Of a stretch of DNA of 64,000 bases, positions 63,275 to 64,000 are shown in pieces; positions within the stretch are counted from its first letter, which is position 1, and every line of letters starts with the position of its first letter. Under the pieces are notes generated by a model. The model was not told the DNA's origin. It ran no database searches and was given only the letters and a program-made list of their open reading frames with translations. The position numbers and the translations under genes were made by a program. Source of the DNA: Tenebrio molitor (taxonomy: Eukaryota > Arthropoda > Insecta > Coleoptera > Tenebrionidae); the NCBI RefSeq assembly GCF_963966145.1, contig NC_091056.1, positions 1,488,001 to 1,552,000 of the forward strand, in the 5' to 3' direction.

Positions 63275-63680
63275 TCGGGTGTTTAAATTTCACCTCGTAG
63301 TAGACGTTGAAGAGTCGATTGTGAATGCACCACTCGTATAAAACGTACAGTTGGTTGCAAAAAAAAAATGGAAATTGCCAGAATAAAATTGACACATTTT
63401 TACAATTTTTTCATAGTGTGAAACCTTCTTACGATAGATAGGTTAGAATTATGGTCAAAATTCAATGACATTTTTGATAGGCATTGTCATTGTGAAGTAG
63501 ACAATTAATTGACAAATGGTTAACACCAAATTTACATTAGAAAAATTTTCGTTTCCCGTTTTTTTTTTGCAACCAACCATAAGATTTAAACAGATAATCC
63601 GTGATCCGTAAGCTGCATAGTGCGTTTACAATCGACACTTCCACGCCTACTATGAGGTGAGATTTAAAAAAAACACCCGA
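63275..63680. mobile_element. 406-bp TA-flanked MITE (TCGGGTGTTT ends)
   Basis: TCGGGTGTTT ... AAACACCCGA with about 65-bp arms (CGTAGTAGACGTTGAAGAGTC and relatives), TA at 63273-63274 and 63681-63682. Nested in the 62217 element and itself interrupted at 63348. Confidence 0.9.
63348..63579. mobile_element. 232-bp innermost MITE (GTTGGTTGCAAAAAAAAAA ends)
   Basis: Left 63350-63375 and right 63553-63577 are inverted copies (GTTGGTTGC plus ten A, then GG.AA), flanked by TA (63346-63347, 63580-63581). Third level of nesting. Confidence 0.85.
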
Positions 63681-63942
63681 TATAATTCCTATAAAGTTGT
63701 ATTGACTATTGTATAATTTAAAATATATATTTTCAGTTTTGTTTTTATATTAATAAATTTTGAATAAATAGATTAATTCTGCGAAATTTGTCTTTTTTGT
63801 AAAAGTGATAAATCATATTATAGTAAATTTATGCATATTTCGTGCATATTTGTGCATATTTCAGTGCATTTTTAGCTAAAAAGTGTGCATATATATGCGC
63901 ATATTTTCTTCATTTTTCAGTGCATATAATCCGAGCTTTAAT

Positions 63943-64000
63943 CATAGTTATTTATTTAAATGTAGGTTATAACATAGCTATTTATTTAAATGTAGGTACA
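63943..64000 (+). repeat. 30-bp tandem repeat, two units, at the window edge
   Basis: CATAGTTATTTATTTAAATG and CATAGCTATTTATTTAAATG, each followed by TAGGT. The first unit overlaps the right-hand target duplication of the 62217 element. Confidence 0.8.

Larger units (their letters stand above)
62217..63940. mobile_element. DNA element with TAAAGCTCGGATT ends and 8-bp duplication
   Basis: TAAAGCTCGGATTCTATGCA at 62217 and (complement) TAAAGCTCGGATTATATGCA at 63940. ATCATAGT flanks both sides (62209-62216, 63941-63948). Subterminal GTGCATATTT repeats (63825-63920, and 62325-62350) mirror each other. An 8-bp duplication fits hAT, P or some MULEs. No transposase remains. It hosts two separate MITEs, one of which hosts a third. 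Confidence 0.88.

Noticed and set aside
1..64000. Bacterial operons, riboswitches, rho-independent terminators or origins
   Set aside because: Introns, AATAAA signals, and exclusively eukaryotic transposon families make this insect nuclear DNA.

Overview
This is eukaryotic, AT-rich, intron-bearing DNA, almost certainly from an insect with a repeat-rich genome. The evidence is the mix of element families (Tc1/mariner relatives, hAT, P/THAP, Pogo, MULE/FLYWCH, Polinton integrase, Gypsy, BEL/Pao, CR1/Jockey-like and CFDP2-like LINEs, a tRNA-derived SINE) plus GT-AG introns and AATAAA signals. The insect order cannot be fixed from sequence alone. No complete host gene is visible. Nearly every readable stretch is a fragment of a mobile element, and the value of the window lies in its layered insertions.

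Layout. 1-3.35 kb: a foldback, then a Tc1-like element (TA duplication, 27-bp ends) beside a LINE fragment. 3.4-9.5 kb: a short uncharacterised coding fragment, an LTR-like GC-rich block, a TA element with 65-bp perfect inverted ends, a Pogo-like gene remnant split by a MITE, a 5'-truncated LINE with a 12-bp target duplication, and a Gypsy pol fragment split by a small inverted-repeat element. 9.6-11.6 kb: a SINE and a P/THAP9-like transposase. 13.4-14.9 kb: a hAT remnant. 16.4-22.3 kb: a three-level nest, in which an uncharacterised transposase-like gene (minus strand) is interrupted by a LINE (11-bp duplication), itself interrupted by a solo LTR (4-bp duplication) carrying a 58-59-bp minisatellite. 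22.8-30.0 kb: a decayed Gypsy element (protease, RT remnant, RNase H, integrase, polypurine tract, 3' LTR) interrupted by a nearly full-length LINE with a PHD-type ORF1.

30-36.4 kb: LINE fragments, one split by a long-inverted-repeat element, another inverted-repeat element with an LTR inside it, and an unusual RT. 37-43 kb: a cluster of a TCGCCAC motif, Polinton-type integrase fragments, two tandem P-like copies, and a TIR element split by a hAT-like insertion with a perfect 8-bp duplication. 43-49.3 kb: large hairpins, two possible host exons and a TTAA-flanked element with a nested MITE. 49.4-52.2 kb: a spliced hAT (ZBED-like) gene split by a MITE. 52.3-59.3 kb: HTH and MULE fragments, then a BEL/Pao element on the minus strand with an intact integrase frame but broken protease/RT/RNase H, two MITE insertions and a 3' LTR. 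59.9-61.6 kb: two spliced uncharacterised minus-strand genes. 62.2-63.94 kb: an element with 8-bp duplications that hosts three MITEs, one inside another.

Functionally nothing here forms a cooperating pathway. The genes are catalytic parts of independent mobile elements, mostly inactivated by frameshifts, stops, deletions and later insertions. The nesting gives relative ages. Element boundaries and families are read by eye from inverted repeats, target duplications and motifs; no database search was possible.
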